From Streptomyces caelestis (GTDB taxonomy: Bacteria > Actinomycetota > Actinomycetes > Streptomycetales > Streptomycetaceae): 54,071 nt of DNA. The DNA lies in assembly GCF_001279005.1 (NCBI RefSeq), contig NZ_LGCN01000236.1:1-54071 (forward strand), written 5' to 3'. Position 1 is the stretch's first letter, and each line of letters starts with the position of its first letter. The position numbers were made by a program, and so were the translations under genes. Below, piece after piece: positions 24,867 through 33,727 of the stretch. Below the pieces are notes generated by a model that was not told the origin of the DNA, did not search any database, and saw only the letters and a program-made list of their open reading frames with translations.

Positions 24867-27800
24867 ATGTCTACGCACTCTGCCCCCGCTTTCGGCCCCC
24901 TCGCCTCCCGCCTCACCGAACTGTCGCTGCGCGACGCGCACCGGCTCGGACGCAGGCTCGAAGGCGCACGCAAGATCCGCAAGCCCGAGGCCCGCGCCGC
25001 CGTGCTCGCCGAGATCGAGGCGGAGGTCGCCGGGGCCGAGGAACGGATGGCCGGGCGGCGCGCCCGGGTGCCCGCGGTCACGTACCCCGAGCAGCTGCCG
25101 GTCAGCCAGAGGAAGGACGCGATCGCCGAGGCGATCCGTGATCACCAGGTGGTGATCGTCGCGGGTGAGACCGGTTCCGGCAAGACCACGCAGATCCCGA
25201 AGATCTGCATGGAGCTGGGCCGGGGCGTGCGGGGCATGATCGGGCACACGCAGCCCCGCCGGATCGCCGCGCGCACGGTCGCGGAGCGGGTGGCGGAGGA
25301 GCTGGACACGCCGCTGGGCGAGGCCGTCGGCTGGAAGGTCCGCTTCACCGACCAGGTGAACCCGGACGCCACCTTCGTCAAGCTGATGACGGACGGCATC
25401 CTGCTCGCCGAGATCCAGACCGACCGCGAGCTGCGCGCCTACGACACGATCATCATCGACGAGGCCCACGAGCGGTCGCTCAACATCGACTTCCTGCTCG
25501 GCTACCTCGCGCAGCTGCTGCCGAAGCGGCCGGACCTCAAGGTCGTCATCACGTCCGCGACCATCGACCCGGAGCGTTTCTCCCGGCACTTCGGGGACGC
25601 GCCGATCATCGAGGTCAGCGGGCGCACCTATCCGGTGGAGGTGCGGTACCGGCCGCTGCTTGAGGAGGACTCGGAGGACGCCGACCGCGATCAGATCACC
25701 GCGATCACGGACGCCGTCGAGGAGCTGATGGCGGAAGGGCCCGGCGACATCCTGGTGTTCCTCTCCGGTGAGCGGGAGATCCGGGACACGGCGGACGCGC
25801 TGACGAAGAAGCGGTACCGGTCGACCGAGGTGCTGCCGCTGTACGCCCGGCTGTCGCACGCCGAGCAGCACCGGGTGTTCCAGCAGCACAGCGGCCGCCG
25901 GATCGTCCTGGCGACCAACGTGGCCGAGACGTCCCTGACCGTGCCGGGCATCAAGTACGTCATCGATCCCGGGTTCGCCCGCATCTCCCGCTACAGCCAC
26001 CGCACCAAGGTGCAGCGGCTGCCGATCGAGCCCGTCTCGCAGGCCAGCGCCAACCAGCGCAAGGGCCGCTGCGGCCGTACCTCGGACGGCGTCTGCATCC
26101 GGCTGTACAGCGAGGACGACTTCCTGGCCCGTCCGGAGTTCACGGACGCGGAGATCCTGCGTACCAACCTCGCCTCGGTGATCCTGCAGATGACGGCGGC
26201 CGGCCTGGGCGAGATCGAGAAGTTCCCGTTCATCGACCCGCCGGACCACCGCAACATCCGCGACGGCGTGCAGCTGCTCCAGGAGCTGGGCGCGCTCGAC
26301 GCGGCGCAGAAGGATCCCCGCAAGCGGCTGACGCAGACCGGGCGGAAGCTGGCGCAGCTGCCGGTGGACCCGCGGCTGGCCCGCATGGTGCTGGAGGCGG
26401 ACAGGAACGGCTGCGTCCGCGAGGTCATGGTCATCGCGGCCGCGCTGTCGATCCAGGACCCGCGGGAGCGGCCCGCCGACAAGCAGACGCAGGCCGATCA
26501 GCAGCACGCCCGGTTCCGGGACGAGTCCAGCGACTTCCTCGCGTACCTCAACCTGTGGCGGTACGTCCGCGAGCAGCAGAAGGAGCGCGGTTCGTCGTCG
26601 TTCCGCCGGATGTGCAAGCAGGAGTACCTGAACTTCCTGCGGATCCGCGAGTGGCAGGACATCTACACGCAGTTGCGCACGGTCGCCAAGCAGATGGGCA
26701 TCCACCTCAACGAGGAGGACGCCGCCGAGGACCGGATCCACGTCTCCCTGCTGGCCGGTCTGCTGTCGCACATCGGCATGAAGGACGTGAAGGAGTCCAA
26801 GGACTCCGGTCCGGGCGCCGGCCGCAAGGACGGCGGGCGCAACGAGTACCTGGGCGCGCGGAACGCCAAGTTCGCGATCTTCCCCGGCTCGGCGCTGTTC
26901 AAGAAGCCGCCGCGGTTCGTGATGTCGGCCGAGCTGGTGGAGACGTCCCGGCTGTGGGCGCGGGTCAACGCGAAGATCGAGCCGGAGTGGGTGGAGCCGC
27001 TCGCGGAGCACCTGCTCAAGCGCACGTACAGCGAGCCGCACTGGGAGAAGGACCAGGCGGCCGTGATGGCGTACGAGAAGGTGACGCTGTACGGCGTGCC
27101 GATCGTGGCGCAGCGCAAGGTGAACTACGGCCGGATCGACCCGGAGGTCTCCCGGGAGCTGTTCATCCGCAACGCCCTGGTCGAGGGCGACTGGCGGACG
27201 CACCACAAGTTCTACGCCGACAACCGGAAGCTGCTGACCGAGGTCGAGGAGCTGGAGCACCGCGCCCGGCGCCGGGACATCATGGTCGACGACGAGACCC
27301 TGTTCGACTTCTACGACCAGCGGATCCCCGAACACGTGGTGTCGGGGGCGCACTTCGACTCGTGGTGGAAGCACAAGCGGCACGAGCAGCCGGACTTCCT
27401 CGACTTCGAGCGGGAGATGCTGATCCGTGAGTCGGCGGAGGCGGTCACCAAGGCCGACTACCCCGACTCGTGGCGGCAGGGTCCGCTCACGTTCCGGGTG
27501 ACGTACCAGTTCGAGCCGGGTGCGGACGCCGACGGTGTGACGGTCCACGTTCCGCTCCAGGTGCTGAACCAGGTGACGGACGAGGGCTTCGACTGGCAGA
27601 TCCCGGGACTGCGCGAGGAGGTCGTCACGGAGTTGATCCGTTCGCTTCCCAAGCCGATCCGGCGGAACTACGTGCCGGCGCCGAACTACGCGAAGGCGTT
27701 CCTGGAGCGGGCGGTACCCCTGCAGGAGCCGCTGACCGTGACGATGGCCCGTGAGCTGAAGCGGATGGTCGGGGTGCCCTTCGAGGCGGAGGACTTCGAC

Positions 27801-28847
27801 TGGTCCCGCGTCCCGGACCACTTGAAGGTGACGTTCCGGATCGTTGACGAGCGGCGCCGCAGGATCGCCGAGGACAAGGACCTGGAGGCGCTCAAGCTCC
27901 AGTTGCGGCCGAAGGCCCGCAAGGCGCTCTCCCAGGCGGCCGCCGCCACGGCGCAGCGCCGGGGCGGCGAGTCGCTGGAGCGCGGGGGGCTGACGGACTG
28001 GACGATCGGCTCGCTCACCCGTGTGTTCGAGACCCGTCGTGCCGGTCAGCCGGTGAAGGCGTATCCGGCGCTGGTCGACGACGGCGACACGGTGTCGGTC
28101 CGGCTGTTCGACACGGAGGCCGAGCAGGAGCAGGCGATGTGGAAGGGCACGCGCCGGCTGATCCTGCTGGGGATTCCGGTGAACCCCGCCAAGTTCGCTT
28201 CCGAGAAGCTGACGAACGCGCAGAAGCTGGCGCTGTCCGCCAATCCGCACGGTTCGGTGCAGGCCCTGTTCGACGACTGCGCGATGGCCGCGGCGGACCG
28301 GCTGATCGCCGACTTCGGCGGTCCGGTGTGGGACGAGGAGTCCTACCGGAAGCTGTACGACAAGGTCCGCGCGGAGATCGTCGACACGACGGTCCGCGCG
28401 GTGGGTCAGGTGCAGCAGGTGCTGGCGGCGTGGCAGGCCTGTGAGCGCCGTCTGAAGGGCGTACGGAGCCCCGCCCTGCTGCCCAACCTGCGGGACGTAC
28501 GGGAGCAGCTGGACGGGCTGGTGCGGCCCGGTTTCGTGACGGAGGCGGGACTGCGGCGGCTGCCGGACCTGATGCGCTATCTGGTGGCCGCGGACCGGCG
28601 CCTGCAGCAGATGCCGACGAACGTGCAGCGGGACACCACGCGCATGGCGAAGGTCCACGAGATGCGGGACGAGTACGCGTGGCTGCTGGAGCAGATGCCG
28701 CGGGGGCGGCCGGTGCCGCGGCAGGTGCTGGACATCCGCTGGATGATCGAGGAGCTGCGGGTCAGCTACTTCGCCCACGCGCTCGGTACGGCGTACCCGG
28801 TGTCGGACAAGCGGATCGTGAAGGCGATCGACGCGGCGGTGCCGTGA
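24867..28847 (+). CDS. hrpA: ATP-dependent RNA helicase HrpA
   Basis: A 1326-aa DEAH-box helicase, similar in length to E. coli HrpA (about 1300 aa). GETGSGKT lies at 100-107, DEAH at 198-201, TSATID follows, and GRCGRT is motif VI. The region after about 500 is the OB-fold and the large C-terminal domain (DUF3418-like) typical of HrpA. It should remodel RNA-protein complexes; E. coli HrpA acts in mRNA processing and ribosome rescue. Start: ATG at 24867 with GGAG five bases upstream. It lies between the Glu-Asp-Phe tRNA cluster and tRNA-Asp copy 2 and appears to be transcribed alone. Confidence 0.95.
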   Translation: MSTHSAPAFGPLASRLTELSLRDAHRLGRRLEGARKIRKPEARAAVLAEIEAEVAGAEERMAGRRARVPAVTYPEQLPVSQRKDAIAEAIRDHQVVIVAGETGSGKTTQIPKICMELGRGVRGMIGHTQPRRIAARTVAERVAEELDTPLGEAVGWKVRFTDQVNPDATFVKLMTDGILLAEIQTDRELRAYDTIIIDEAHERSLNIDFLLGYLAQLLPKRPDLKVVITSATIDPERFSRHFGDAPIIEVSGRTYPVEVRYRPLLEEDSEDADRDQITAITDAVEELMAEGPGDILVFLSGEREIRDTADALTKKRYRSTEVLPLYARLSHAEQHRVFQQHSGRRIVLATNVAETSLTVPGIKYVIDPGFARISRYSHRTKVQRLPIEPVSQASANQRKGRCGRTSDGVCIRLYSEDDFLARPEFTDAEILRTNLASVILQMTAAGLGEIEKFPFIDPPDHRNIRDGVQLLQELGALDAAQKDPRKRLTQTGRKLAQLPVDPRLARMVLEADRNGCVREVMVIAAALSIQDPRERPADKQTQADQQHARFRDESSDFLAYLNLWRYVREQQKERGSSSFRRMCKQEYLNFLRIREWQDIYTQLRTVAKQMGIHLNEEDAAEDRIHVSLLAGLLSHIGMKDVKESKDSGPGAGRKDGGRNEYLGARNAKFAIFPGSALFKKPPRFVMSAELVETSRLWARVNAKIEPEWVEPLAEHLLKRTYSEPHWEKDQAAVMAYEKVTLYGVPIVAQRKVNYGRIDPEVSRELFIRNALVEGDWRTHHKFYADNRKLLTEVEELEHRARRRDIMVDDETLFDFYDQRIPEHVVSGAHFDSWWKHKRHEQPDFLDFEREMLIRESAEAVTKADYPDSWRQGPLTFRVTYQFEPGADADGVTVHVPLQVLNQVTDEGFDWQIPGLREEVVTELIRSLPKPIRRNYVPAPNYAKAFLERAVPLQEPLTVTMARELKRMVGVPFEAEDFDWSRVPDHLKVTFRIVDERRRRIAEDKDLEALKLQLRPKARKALSQAAAATAQRRGGESLERGGLTDWTIGSLTRVFETRRAGQPVKAYPALVDDGDTVSVRLFDTEAEQEQAMWKGTRRLILLGIPVNPAKFASEKLTNAQKLALSANPHGSVQALFDDCAMAAADRLIADFGGPVWDEESYRKLYDKVRAEIVDTTVRAVGQVQQVLAAWQACERRLKGVRSPALLPNLRDVREQLDGLVRPGFVTEAGLRRLPDLMRYLVAADRRLQQMPTNVQRDTTRMAKVHEMRDEYAWLLEQMPRGRPVPRQVLDIRWMIEELRVSYFAHALGTAYPVSDKRIVKAIDAAVP

Positions 28848-28869
28848 CGGGACCCGCACGCAGGGTGAG

Positions 28870-28900
28870 TTCGACCAGGGGGCTCCACCTCCTGTAGAGT
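28870..28900 (+). promoter_or_regulatory. Candidate promoter of tRNA-Asp copy 2
   Basis: TTCGAC (28870-28875) and TAGAGT (28895-28900) with a 19-base spacer, 66 bp before the tRNA. tRNA-Gly(TCC) is preceded by the same TAGAGT with the same spacing from a TTGCGC. Confidence 0.4.
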
Positions 28901-28966
28901 CCTTCTCGCAGCGCAACGCAGACGGAATCCAATATGCGACTCCGTCGTGTGAGTGCCGCGAAACCT

Positions 28967-29041
28967 GGTCCTGTGGAGCAGTTTGGAGTGCTCGCCACCC
29001 TGTCAAGGTGGAGGCCGCGGGTTCAAATCCCGTCAGGACCG
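28967..29041 (+). tRNA. tRNA-Asp (GTC), copy 2
   Basis: Identical over 75 bases to copy 1 at 24586-24660, about 4.4 kb away on the same strand with hrpA between them. A strong terminator follows at 29052. Confidence 0.96.
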
Positions 29042-29345
29042 CAGCAAGGAGAAGGCCCGCACCCCGCGAGGGGTGCGGGCCTTCCGCATGAGGGCACGCC
29101 GACGGGCGACGAAGGCCGCGCCCCGCGCGGAGCCGCGCATGACCACAGCACAACACCCCGTCAGGACCGCAGCCGACGCAGAGCCCGCTCCCACGACGGA
29201 CAGGGCCCTTCCGCATGCGAACACGCCCGCGACGGAGGCCGCGCCCCGCGGCGGGGCCGCCGTGAACACAACGCATCCCGTCAGGACGGCGGTTCCGGAA
29301 GGCCGGTGGCCCGCGGCCGACGCGGGCCTTGCGCATGCGCGCCGC
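29029..29345 (+). repeat. Degenerate tandem repeats of the tRNA-Asp 3' end
   Basis: The last bases of tRNA-Asp, cccgtcaggaccgcagc (29029), recur exactly at 29157 and as cccgtcaggacggcgg at 29277, a period of 128 then 120 bp. Each unit then has a GC hairpin, a gggcctt-type element and ccgcatg or gcgcatg. Units 1 and 2 share a further stretch (ggccgcgccccgcg). This is a threefold decayed duplication of the tRNA 3' end and terminator. Confidence 0.8.
29052..29083 (+). terminator. Terminator of tRNA-Asp copy 2
   Basis: A perfect 14-bp stem aaggcccgcacccc with loop GCGA, eleven bases after the tRNA. Confidence 0.85.
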
Positions 29346-29487
29346 GCTCCCCGGCCCCGGACTCCCGCGCGTGGACGGGGCGCTGTACGCCTCCCTGCGT
29401 CCTCCCCGCCGTCTTGACGCACCCGTCGGGCCCCCGGTACTCCAAGAAGCAGGGCACCGCCCCGTGTGGCCCTCCTGGAGGTGGCGT

Positions 29488-29685
29488 ATGGCGACATCGG
29501 CTGGGCACGCGACATGGGCGCCGCTCCGCGCACACCTGTCGGCCGCGTCGTCGTACCGGCGCCTCACCCGCCACTGCCCCGTCCACCACCGCCCCCTGCG
29601 ACGGGAGACGGGCTCCGTACCCCGCCCCTCGGACCCCTCCCGGCCGGCCGGGGAACACCTCGGTCCCAACGCCCGTTCCCTCTAG
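29488..29685 (+). CDS. Possible small basic protein (65 aa)
   Basis: A 65-codon ORF with a convincing start: GGAGG six bases before ATG 29488, and strong third-position GC through to TAG at 29683. The product is basic and His/Arg/Pro-rich (LRAHLSAASSYRRLTRHCPV near 13-32) with two nearby His pairs and no membrane segment. No family is recognised. It lies between the tRNA-Asp repeat region and an AT-rich island, convergent with bldC. Confidence 0.5.
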   Translation: MATSAGHATWAPLRAHLSAASSYRRLTRHCPVHHRPLRRETGSVPRPSDPSRPAGEHLGPNARSL

Positions 29686-29945
29686 CGCATATGCCGCAGG
29701 CTCAACAAGCCAACCAGTATGTGACGGGTGTCACCCCATGAGTTTCAGGAAGTGCGGTACTTACACCTCTCCTACAACAAGCCAATTTAATATGTGCAAT
29801 TGCACCACTCGGAGAGGTCCGCGCCGGCCGGCGCACAGGTGATCCCCCACTCGTCCCCAGAGTCCGACAAGCCCGCGCACGGAGCGTCCCGTGAACCTCG
29901 ACGGGACCGGGCCGGTCCCCCACGAACGCACAAACACGAGCGCAC
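29686..29945. other. AT-rich palindromic island between convergent genes
   Basis: Bases 29690-29810 are much more AT-rich than the window. They contain the direct repeat caacaagccaa at 29703 and 29775, the inverted repeat gtgac-gggt-gtcac at 29721-29734 and the 12-bp palindrome gtgcaattgcac at 29794-29805. No gene is visible. The density of symmetric sites suggests protein binding or a promoter for an unannotated short transcript. Confidence 0.5.
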
Positions 29946-29985
29946 AAAAAAGATCGCGCTGGACTCGGCGGAGTCCAGCGCGATC
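29946..29985 (-). terminator. Intrinsic terminator of bldC
   Basis: A perfect 15-bp stem gatcgcgctggactc with a 4-base loop, followed on the minus strand by six T's (29951-29946). It lies about 150 bases after the bldC stop and is the cleanest classical terminator in the window. Confidence 0.9.
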
Positions 29986-30135
29986 GACGACGCACCCTTG
30001 TTCAGCTGCCTGCAAAACTCTGATCGGCTTGGGCGAGGGGCCTGTTGGGGCAGTCCCCGCGTCGCTTGGAGCCAGGGTTCCCGGGCGCCTCGGCCGGTGG
30101 GGGACCGGCCGGTCGTGCCCGGTTCATGCGGTGGT

Positions 30136-30342
30136 TCAGGCCTCGCTGCGCTGCTGCGGAATGCCCGCGAGCAGTGCGCGGACCTCGGCTTCGCGGTAGC
30201 GGCGGTGCCCGCCGAGCGTGCGGATCGACGTGAGCTTGCCTGCCTTCGCCCAGCGCGTGACCGTCTTCGGGTCGACGCGGAACATGGTGGCGACCTCAGC
30301 CGGGGTCAGCAGCGGCTCGGCATCAGGGGTGCGAGCGGTCAT
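30136..30342 (-). CDS. bldC: Developmental regulator BldC
   Basis: A 68-aa MerR-like DNA-binding protein: a single winged helix-turn-helix (LLTPAEVATMFRVDPKTVTR, then GGHRRYREAEV) with no effector domain. I recognise it as BldC, which in Streptomyces binds direct repeats cooperatively and holds back the switch from vegetative growth to sporulation. Start: ATG at 30342 with GAGGAGG six bases upstream. A hairpin sits just ahead of that site. It is transcribed alone, with a 150-base 3' UTR before the terminator. Confidence 0.97.
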   Translation of the reverse strand: MTARTPDAEPLLTPAEVATMFRVDPKTVTRWAKAGKLTSIRTLGGHRRYREAEVRALLAGIPQQRSEA

Positions 30343-30358
30343 GAGCGGCCTCCTCGGG

Positions 30359-30380
30359 AGAACCGAACCTTCTCGGTTCT
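30359..30380 (-). promoter_or_regulatory. Hairpin in the bldC leader
   Basis: On the minus strand agaaccga-GAAGGT-tcggttct, an 8-bp stem ending four bases before the GAGGAGG ribosome-binding site. It could affect translation initiation or be an operator; this is inference. Confidence 0.5.
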
Positions 30381-30881
30381 TTCCTCTAAATTCTGCACCT
30401 TGACCCGCGTTGCCCGAAATGGCGGACGCGAGTCGAGTCGGTTATAGGACGAACGGCTTGTCCTCGGCACTACAACTACACCATCTGTCCAGCCACGTCG
30501 GCCAAACCGATGGAATTGCCCTCCCAGGTGTTCATCAGCCGCGGAAGCCGATGGACCGTGCCATAGCGGACAGTCACGCCACTGTGACGATCAGTCACAG
30601 CAGCGATCAGGAGTCACCAGACCCCCCAAAGCATGCATTGCCGAGATTCCGCCCGTAGTCGAGCACATCAGGACGGAAGAGTCCTCCCCGGACTCCTTGT
30701 CCTATTTTGGCATGAGGGTGGGCAAGGGGCGCAAGGGGCGTGTAAGTGCGGTCCGTCACGCTTGACGCGCTTGGGACATACGCCCGGATCGACGCCTACG
30801 TCCGTTCCCGGACCCGTACTGACAGAACCTCAGGCACCTCAGGGCGAAGACGAAACCCCAAGAACGGCGTTTGGTCAAACG
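30381..30881. other. bldC upstream region with operator-like repeats
   Basis: No gene is supported. The stretch 30360-30660 is AT-richer and must hold the bldC promoter. It contains a perfect inverted repeat ctgtgac-gatca-gtcacag (30582-30600), overlapping a direct repeat cagtcac at 30571 and 30592 spaced 21 bp, i.e. two helical turns. This suggests cooperative binding of a regulator. Confidence 0.5.
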
Positions 30882-31724
30882 TCAGTTCGCCGAACGCAGG
30901 TCGCGGACCGACCGCCAGCGCTCCACGAGACGCCCGTAGGCCGCCCCGGCGCCCTCCTCGTCGCCCCGGCGCAGCGCCGCGATCCCTTCGGCCACGTCCG
31001 CCGCCGAGCGGTCGCCCTCGAGCGCGCCGGCCGGCAGGGCGTGCACCAGTCCGCCGTAGTCCAGCTCGACCAGCGAGCGCGGGTGGAACTCCTCCAGCCA
31101 GCGCCCGACGTCCACGAGTCCGTCGATCAGCAGGCTCTCGTCCACGGCCTCCCTGAGCGCCCGCAGCCCCCGCGCCACCCGCCGGCGGGCCTGGACCATC
31201 GGGGTCCGGTACCGCAGGGCGGGTTCCTCGTCGGCGGAGCCCTTGACGTACTCCCGCTCGTCGTCCGCGAACAGCACGAACCAGTTGATCGGCACCTGCC
31301 AGGTCGCGGTGCGGATCCACGGCCGGGCGTCGGGGTGGTCGGCCAGCCAGCGCTCGTAGTCCCGGGTCGCCTGGTGCCGTACGACCGGGGGCAGGAGGGC
31401 GTCCAGGACCGGCGGCGGGAAGTCCTCGGCCAGCTCGCCCAGGGCCCGCCAGCCGCGCAGCCGGGTGCGCCAGGGGCAGACGCGGACCACGCCGTCGGCC
31501 TCCAGCACGAACGCGTCGTCGCTCTCGTGCACCGGCACCGGCACCGGCGGGGTGGGCACGAGGTCGGCCAGGGAGCGGCGGAGTTCGTCCTGGTGGGAGG
31601 GGCGGTCGGGGCGGCGGGCGTAACGGGCCCAGTGGCCGCGTTCCGGTTCCGGGAAGGCGGTCAGCGGTTCGTACACGCGCAAGTAGGTCGCGTAGGGGAC
31701 GATCACCGAGGACACCTTGGGCAC
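30882..31724 (-). CDS. Conserved hypothetical protein
   Basis: A 280-aa soluble protein beginning [20 protein letters not shown], rich in Arg and acidic residues, with no signal peptide or membrane segment. [17 protein letters not shown] near the middle and a Leu-rich C-terminal helix region are the most distinctive parts. I do not recognise a domain. It looks like a conserved actinobacterial protein of unknown function. Start: GTG at 31724 with GGAG five bases upstream; the frame extends to 31841 without a better site. It is divergent from vdh. Confidence 0.75.
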   Translation of the reverse strand: MPKVSSVIVPYATYLRVYEPLTAFPEPERGHWARYARRPDRPSHQDELRRSLADLVPTPPVPVPVHESDDAFVLEADGVVRVCPWRTRLRGWRALGELAEDFPPPVLDALLPPVVRHQATRDYERWLADHPDARPWIRTATWQVPINWFVLFADDEREYVKGSADEEPALRYRTPMVQARRRVARGLRALREAVDESLLIDGLVDVGRWLEEFHPRSLVELDYGGLVHALPAGALEGDRSAADVAEGIAALRRGDEEGAGAAYGRLVERWRSVRDLRSAN

Positions 31725-31944
31725 GCCTGCTCCCTCCCCCGAGGACCGTCGCGAAAACCTGCCGGGCCCCCGCCCGGACGGGTGGGAAATCCCCGCGAAC
31801 CGCCGCACGGCGGTACTCCGGACGGAGGTGATCCGGGTCACGGTACCGCCGGCGGGCGTCCGAGGATCTAATCTCGTGCCACAGCTCCCGCCACCTCTAC
31901 GGGGGCCGACCCCGCCCGCCGCTACTTACTCAGGAGTCACCACA

Positions 31945-33033
31945 GTGACCGACGTATCTGACGGCGTCCTGCACACCCTGTTCCGCTCGGACCAGGGAGG
32001 CCATGAGCAAGTCGTGCTCTGCCAGGACCGCGCCACCGGCCTCAAGGCCGTCATCGCCATCCACTCCACCGCGCTGGGCCCCGCCCTCGGCGGTACGCGC
32101 TTCTACCCGTACGCCTCGGAGGGGGAGGCCGTCGCCGACGCGCTGAACCTCGCGCGCGGGATGTCGTACAAGAACGCCATGGCCGGGCTCGACCACGGCG
32201 GCGGCAAGGCCGTGATCATCGGCGACCCGGAGCAGGTCAAGTCCGAGGAGCTGCTGCTGGCCTACGGCCGGTTCGTCGCCTCGCTCGGCGGCCGGTACGT
32301 CACCGCCTGCGACGTCGGCACCTACGTCGCCGACATGGACGTCGTGGCCCGCGAGTGCCGCTGGACCACCGGCCGCTCCCCGGAGAACGGCGGCGCGGGC
32401 GACTCCTCCGTGCTCACCTCCTACGGCGTCTACCAGGGCATGCGGGCCGCCGCCCAGCACCTGTGGGGCGACCCCTCGCTGCGCGACCGCAAGGTCGGCG
32501 TCGCCGGCGTCGGCAAGGTCGGCCACCACCTGGTGGAGCACCTGCGCGCCGAGGGCGCCGAGGTCGTGATCACCGACGTGCGCGAGGACGCCGTGCGACA
32601 GGTCCTCGACCGGCACCCCCAGGGCGTGTCGGCCGTCGCCGACACCGAGGCGCTGATCCGCACCGAGGGCCTGGACGTCTACGCCCCGTGCGCGCTCGGC
32701 GGGGCGCTGAACGACCACAGCGTGCCGGTGCTGACCGCCAAGGTGGTCTGCGGCGCCGCCAACAACCAGCTCGCCCACCCGGGCGTGGAGAAGGACCTCG
32801 CCGACCGCGGGATCCTCTACGCGCCGGACTACGTGGTGAACGCGGGCGGCGTCATCCAGGTCGCCGACGAGCTGCACGGCTTCGACTTCGACCGGTGCAA
32901 GGCGAAGGCGTCCAGGATCTTCGACACCACGCTCGCCATATTCGCACGTGCGAAGGAGGACGGGATCCCGCCGGCCGCCGCGGCCGACCGGATCGCCGAG
33001 CAGCGGATGGCGGAGGCGCGCCCGGTGCGATGA
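31945..33033 (+). CDS. vdh: Valine dehydrogenase (Leu/Phe/Val dehydrogenase family)
   Basis: A 362-aa NAD-dependent amino-acid dehydrogenase that deaminates valine and other branched-chain amino acids to 2-oxo acids. This starts catabolism and supplies precursors for branched fatty acids and polyketides. Catalytic lysines fit K76 ([15 protein letters not shown]) and K88 (GGGKAVI). The Rossmann motif GVAGVGKVG and CGAANNQL follow. Length and sequence match Streptomyces Vdh (about 360 aa). Start: GTG at 31945 with AGGAG eight bases upstream. It is transcribed alone, with a terminator-like stem at 33113. Confidence 0.92.
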   Translation: MTDVSDGVLHTLFRSDQGGHEQVVLCQDRATGLKAVIAIHSTALGPALGGTRFYPYASEGEAVADALNLARGMSYKNAMAGLDHGGGKAVIIGDPEQVKSEELLLAYGRFVASLGGRYVTACDVGTYVADMDVVARECRWTTGRSPENGGAGDSSVLTSYGVYQGMRAAAQHLWGDPSLRDRKVGVAGVGKVGHHLVEHLRAEGAEVVITDVREDAVRQVLDRHPQGVSAVADTEALIRTEGLDVYAPCALGGALNDHSVPVLTAKVVCGAANNQLAHPGVEKDLADRGILYAPDYVVNAGGVIQVADELHGFDFDRCKAKASRIFDTTLAIFARAKEDGIPPAAAADRIAEQRMAEARPVR

Positions 33034-33351
33034 CGCGTACGGGGACGTCCCGACTCGGGGCACCTTCGTACATGTGTGCGGTACCCGCCGGGGGGCACTT
33101 GGAGAGAACTCTCACTTCTCCCGGCGGGTCGGCCGCCGAGAAGTGGTTAAAATCGCGGTTGACCAGCGAGGACGGGGCGCCTCGAAGGTCCTGGGCGCGG
33201 GCACGTCATGCGGGCGACGTACCGTATGGGCGTGGGCTCAGGTACCGTGGAAGCCCTACGGACCGGACTCTCCGATGAGAGTCCGTTCTGGACCATGAAC
33301 GCGTGTCAAGACTCTGGGGCCGTCGAGCCCCGTCGTTGAGGGGGTCGAGCC
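33034..33351. other. vdh-DUF3073 intergenic region
   Basis: No gene is supported. It holds the stem at 33113-33145 (vdh terminator) and a 9-bp hairpin cggactctc-CGAT-gagagtccg at 33264-33285, about 65 bases before the DUF3073 start, probably in its leader. Confidence 0.5.
33113..33145 (+). terminator. Probable vdh terminator
   Basis: Stem cacttctc-(cc)-ggcgg against ccgccgagaagtg, 13 pairs with a 2-base bulge, followed by GTTAAAATC. Confidence 0.6.
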
Positions 33352-33600
33352 ATGGGGCGCGGCCGGGCCAAGGCCAAGCAGACGAAGGTCGCCCGCCAGC
33401 TGAAGTACAACAGCGGTGGGACTGATCTCTCCCGCCTGGCCGAGGAGCTGGGCGCATCGCCGTCGAACCAGCCACCGAATGGTGAGCGTTTCGAGGACGA
33501 TGAGCAAGACGACGACCTGTACGCACGGTACGCCGACCTCTATGAGGACGACGACGAGGACGAGGGTGACCCGTCCTCGCAACAGCGCCGCGGCGCTTGA
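33352..33600 (+). CDS. DUF3073 family protein
   Basis: An 82-aa protein with the DUF3073 signature: a basic N-terminus MGRGRAKAKQTKVARQLKYN, then DLSRLAEEL, then a strongly acidic C-terminus (DLYEDDDEDEGD). The family is small, conserved in actinobacteria and of unknown function. Start: ATG at 33352 with GAGGGGG seven bases upstream. It is convergent with purM, separated by a bidirectional terminator. Confidence 0.9.
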   Translation: MGRGRAKAKQTKVARQLKYNSGGTDLSRLAEELGASPSNQPPNGERFEDDEQDDDLYARYADLYEDDDEDEGDPSSQQRRGA

Positions 33601-33614
33601 CCTTGCGACACCAG

Positions 33615-33649
33615 CCCGGTCGGTGACTCCGGTCACCGACCGGGTTTAG
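33615..33649. terminator. Bidirectional terminator
   Basis: A perfect 13-bp stem cccggtcggtgac with a 4-base loop, followed by TTTAG, 14 bases after the DUF3073 stop and on the far side of purM. Confidence 0.8.
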
Positions 33650-33691
33650 TGCTGCCTCGGCTGCTCCGGCGGCACCGGCCGCCCGGGCACC

Positions 33692-33714
33692 GCCCGCACG
33701 TTCACCGTGCGGGC
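33692..33714 (-). terminator. Probable purM terminator
   Basis: A perfect 9-bp stem gcccgcacg-TTCAC-cgtgcgggc, 14 bases after the purM stop on the minus strand. Confidence 0.65.
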
Positions 33715-33727
33715 GGCACGCCGTCGC

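Noticed and set aside
24586..29041. hrpA as a mobile element bounded by two identical tRNA-Asp genes
   Set aside because: hrpA is a core gene here and identical tRNA-Asp copies are expected from gene conversion; no integrase or cargo is present.
29033..29533. A 166-codon minus-strand ORF after tRNA-Asp
   Set aside because: Its repeated motifs simply reflect the tRNA 3'-end DNA repeats; it has no ribosome-binding site or family.
24696..29669. A 1657-codon minus-strand frame across hrpA
   Set aside because: It runs through two tRNAs and is antisense to a gene with complete helicase motifs; typical high-GC mirror frame.
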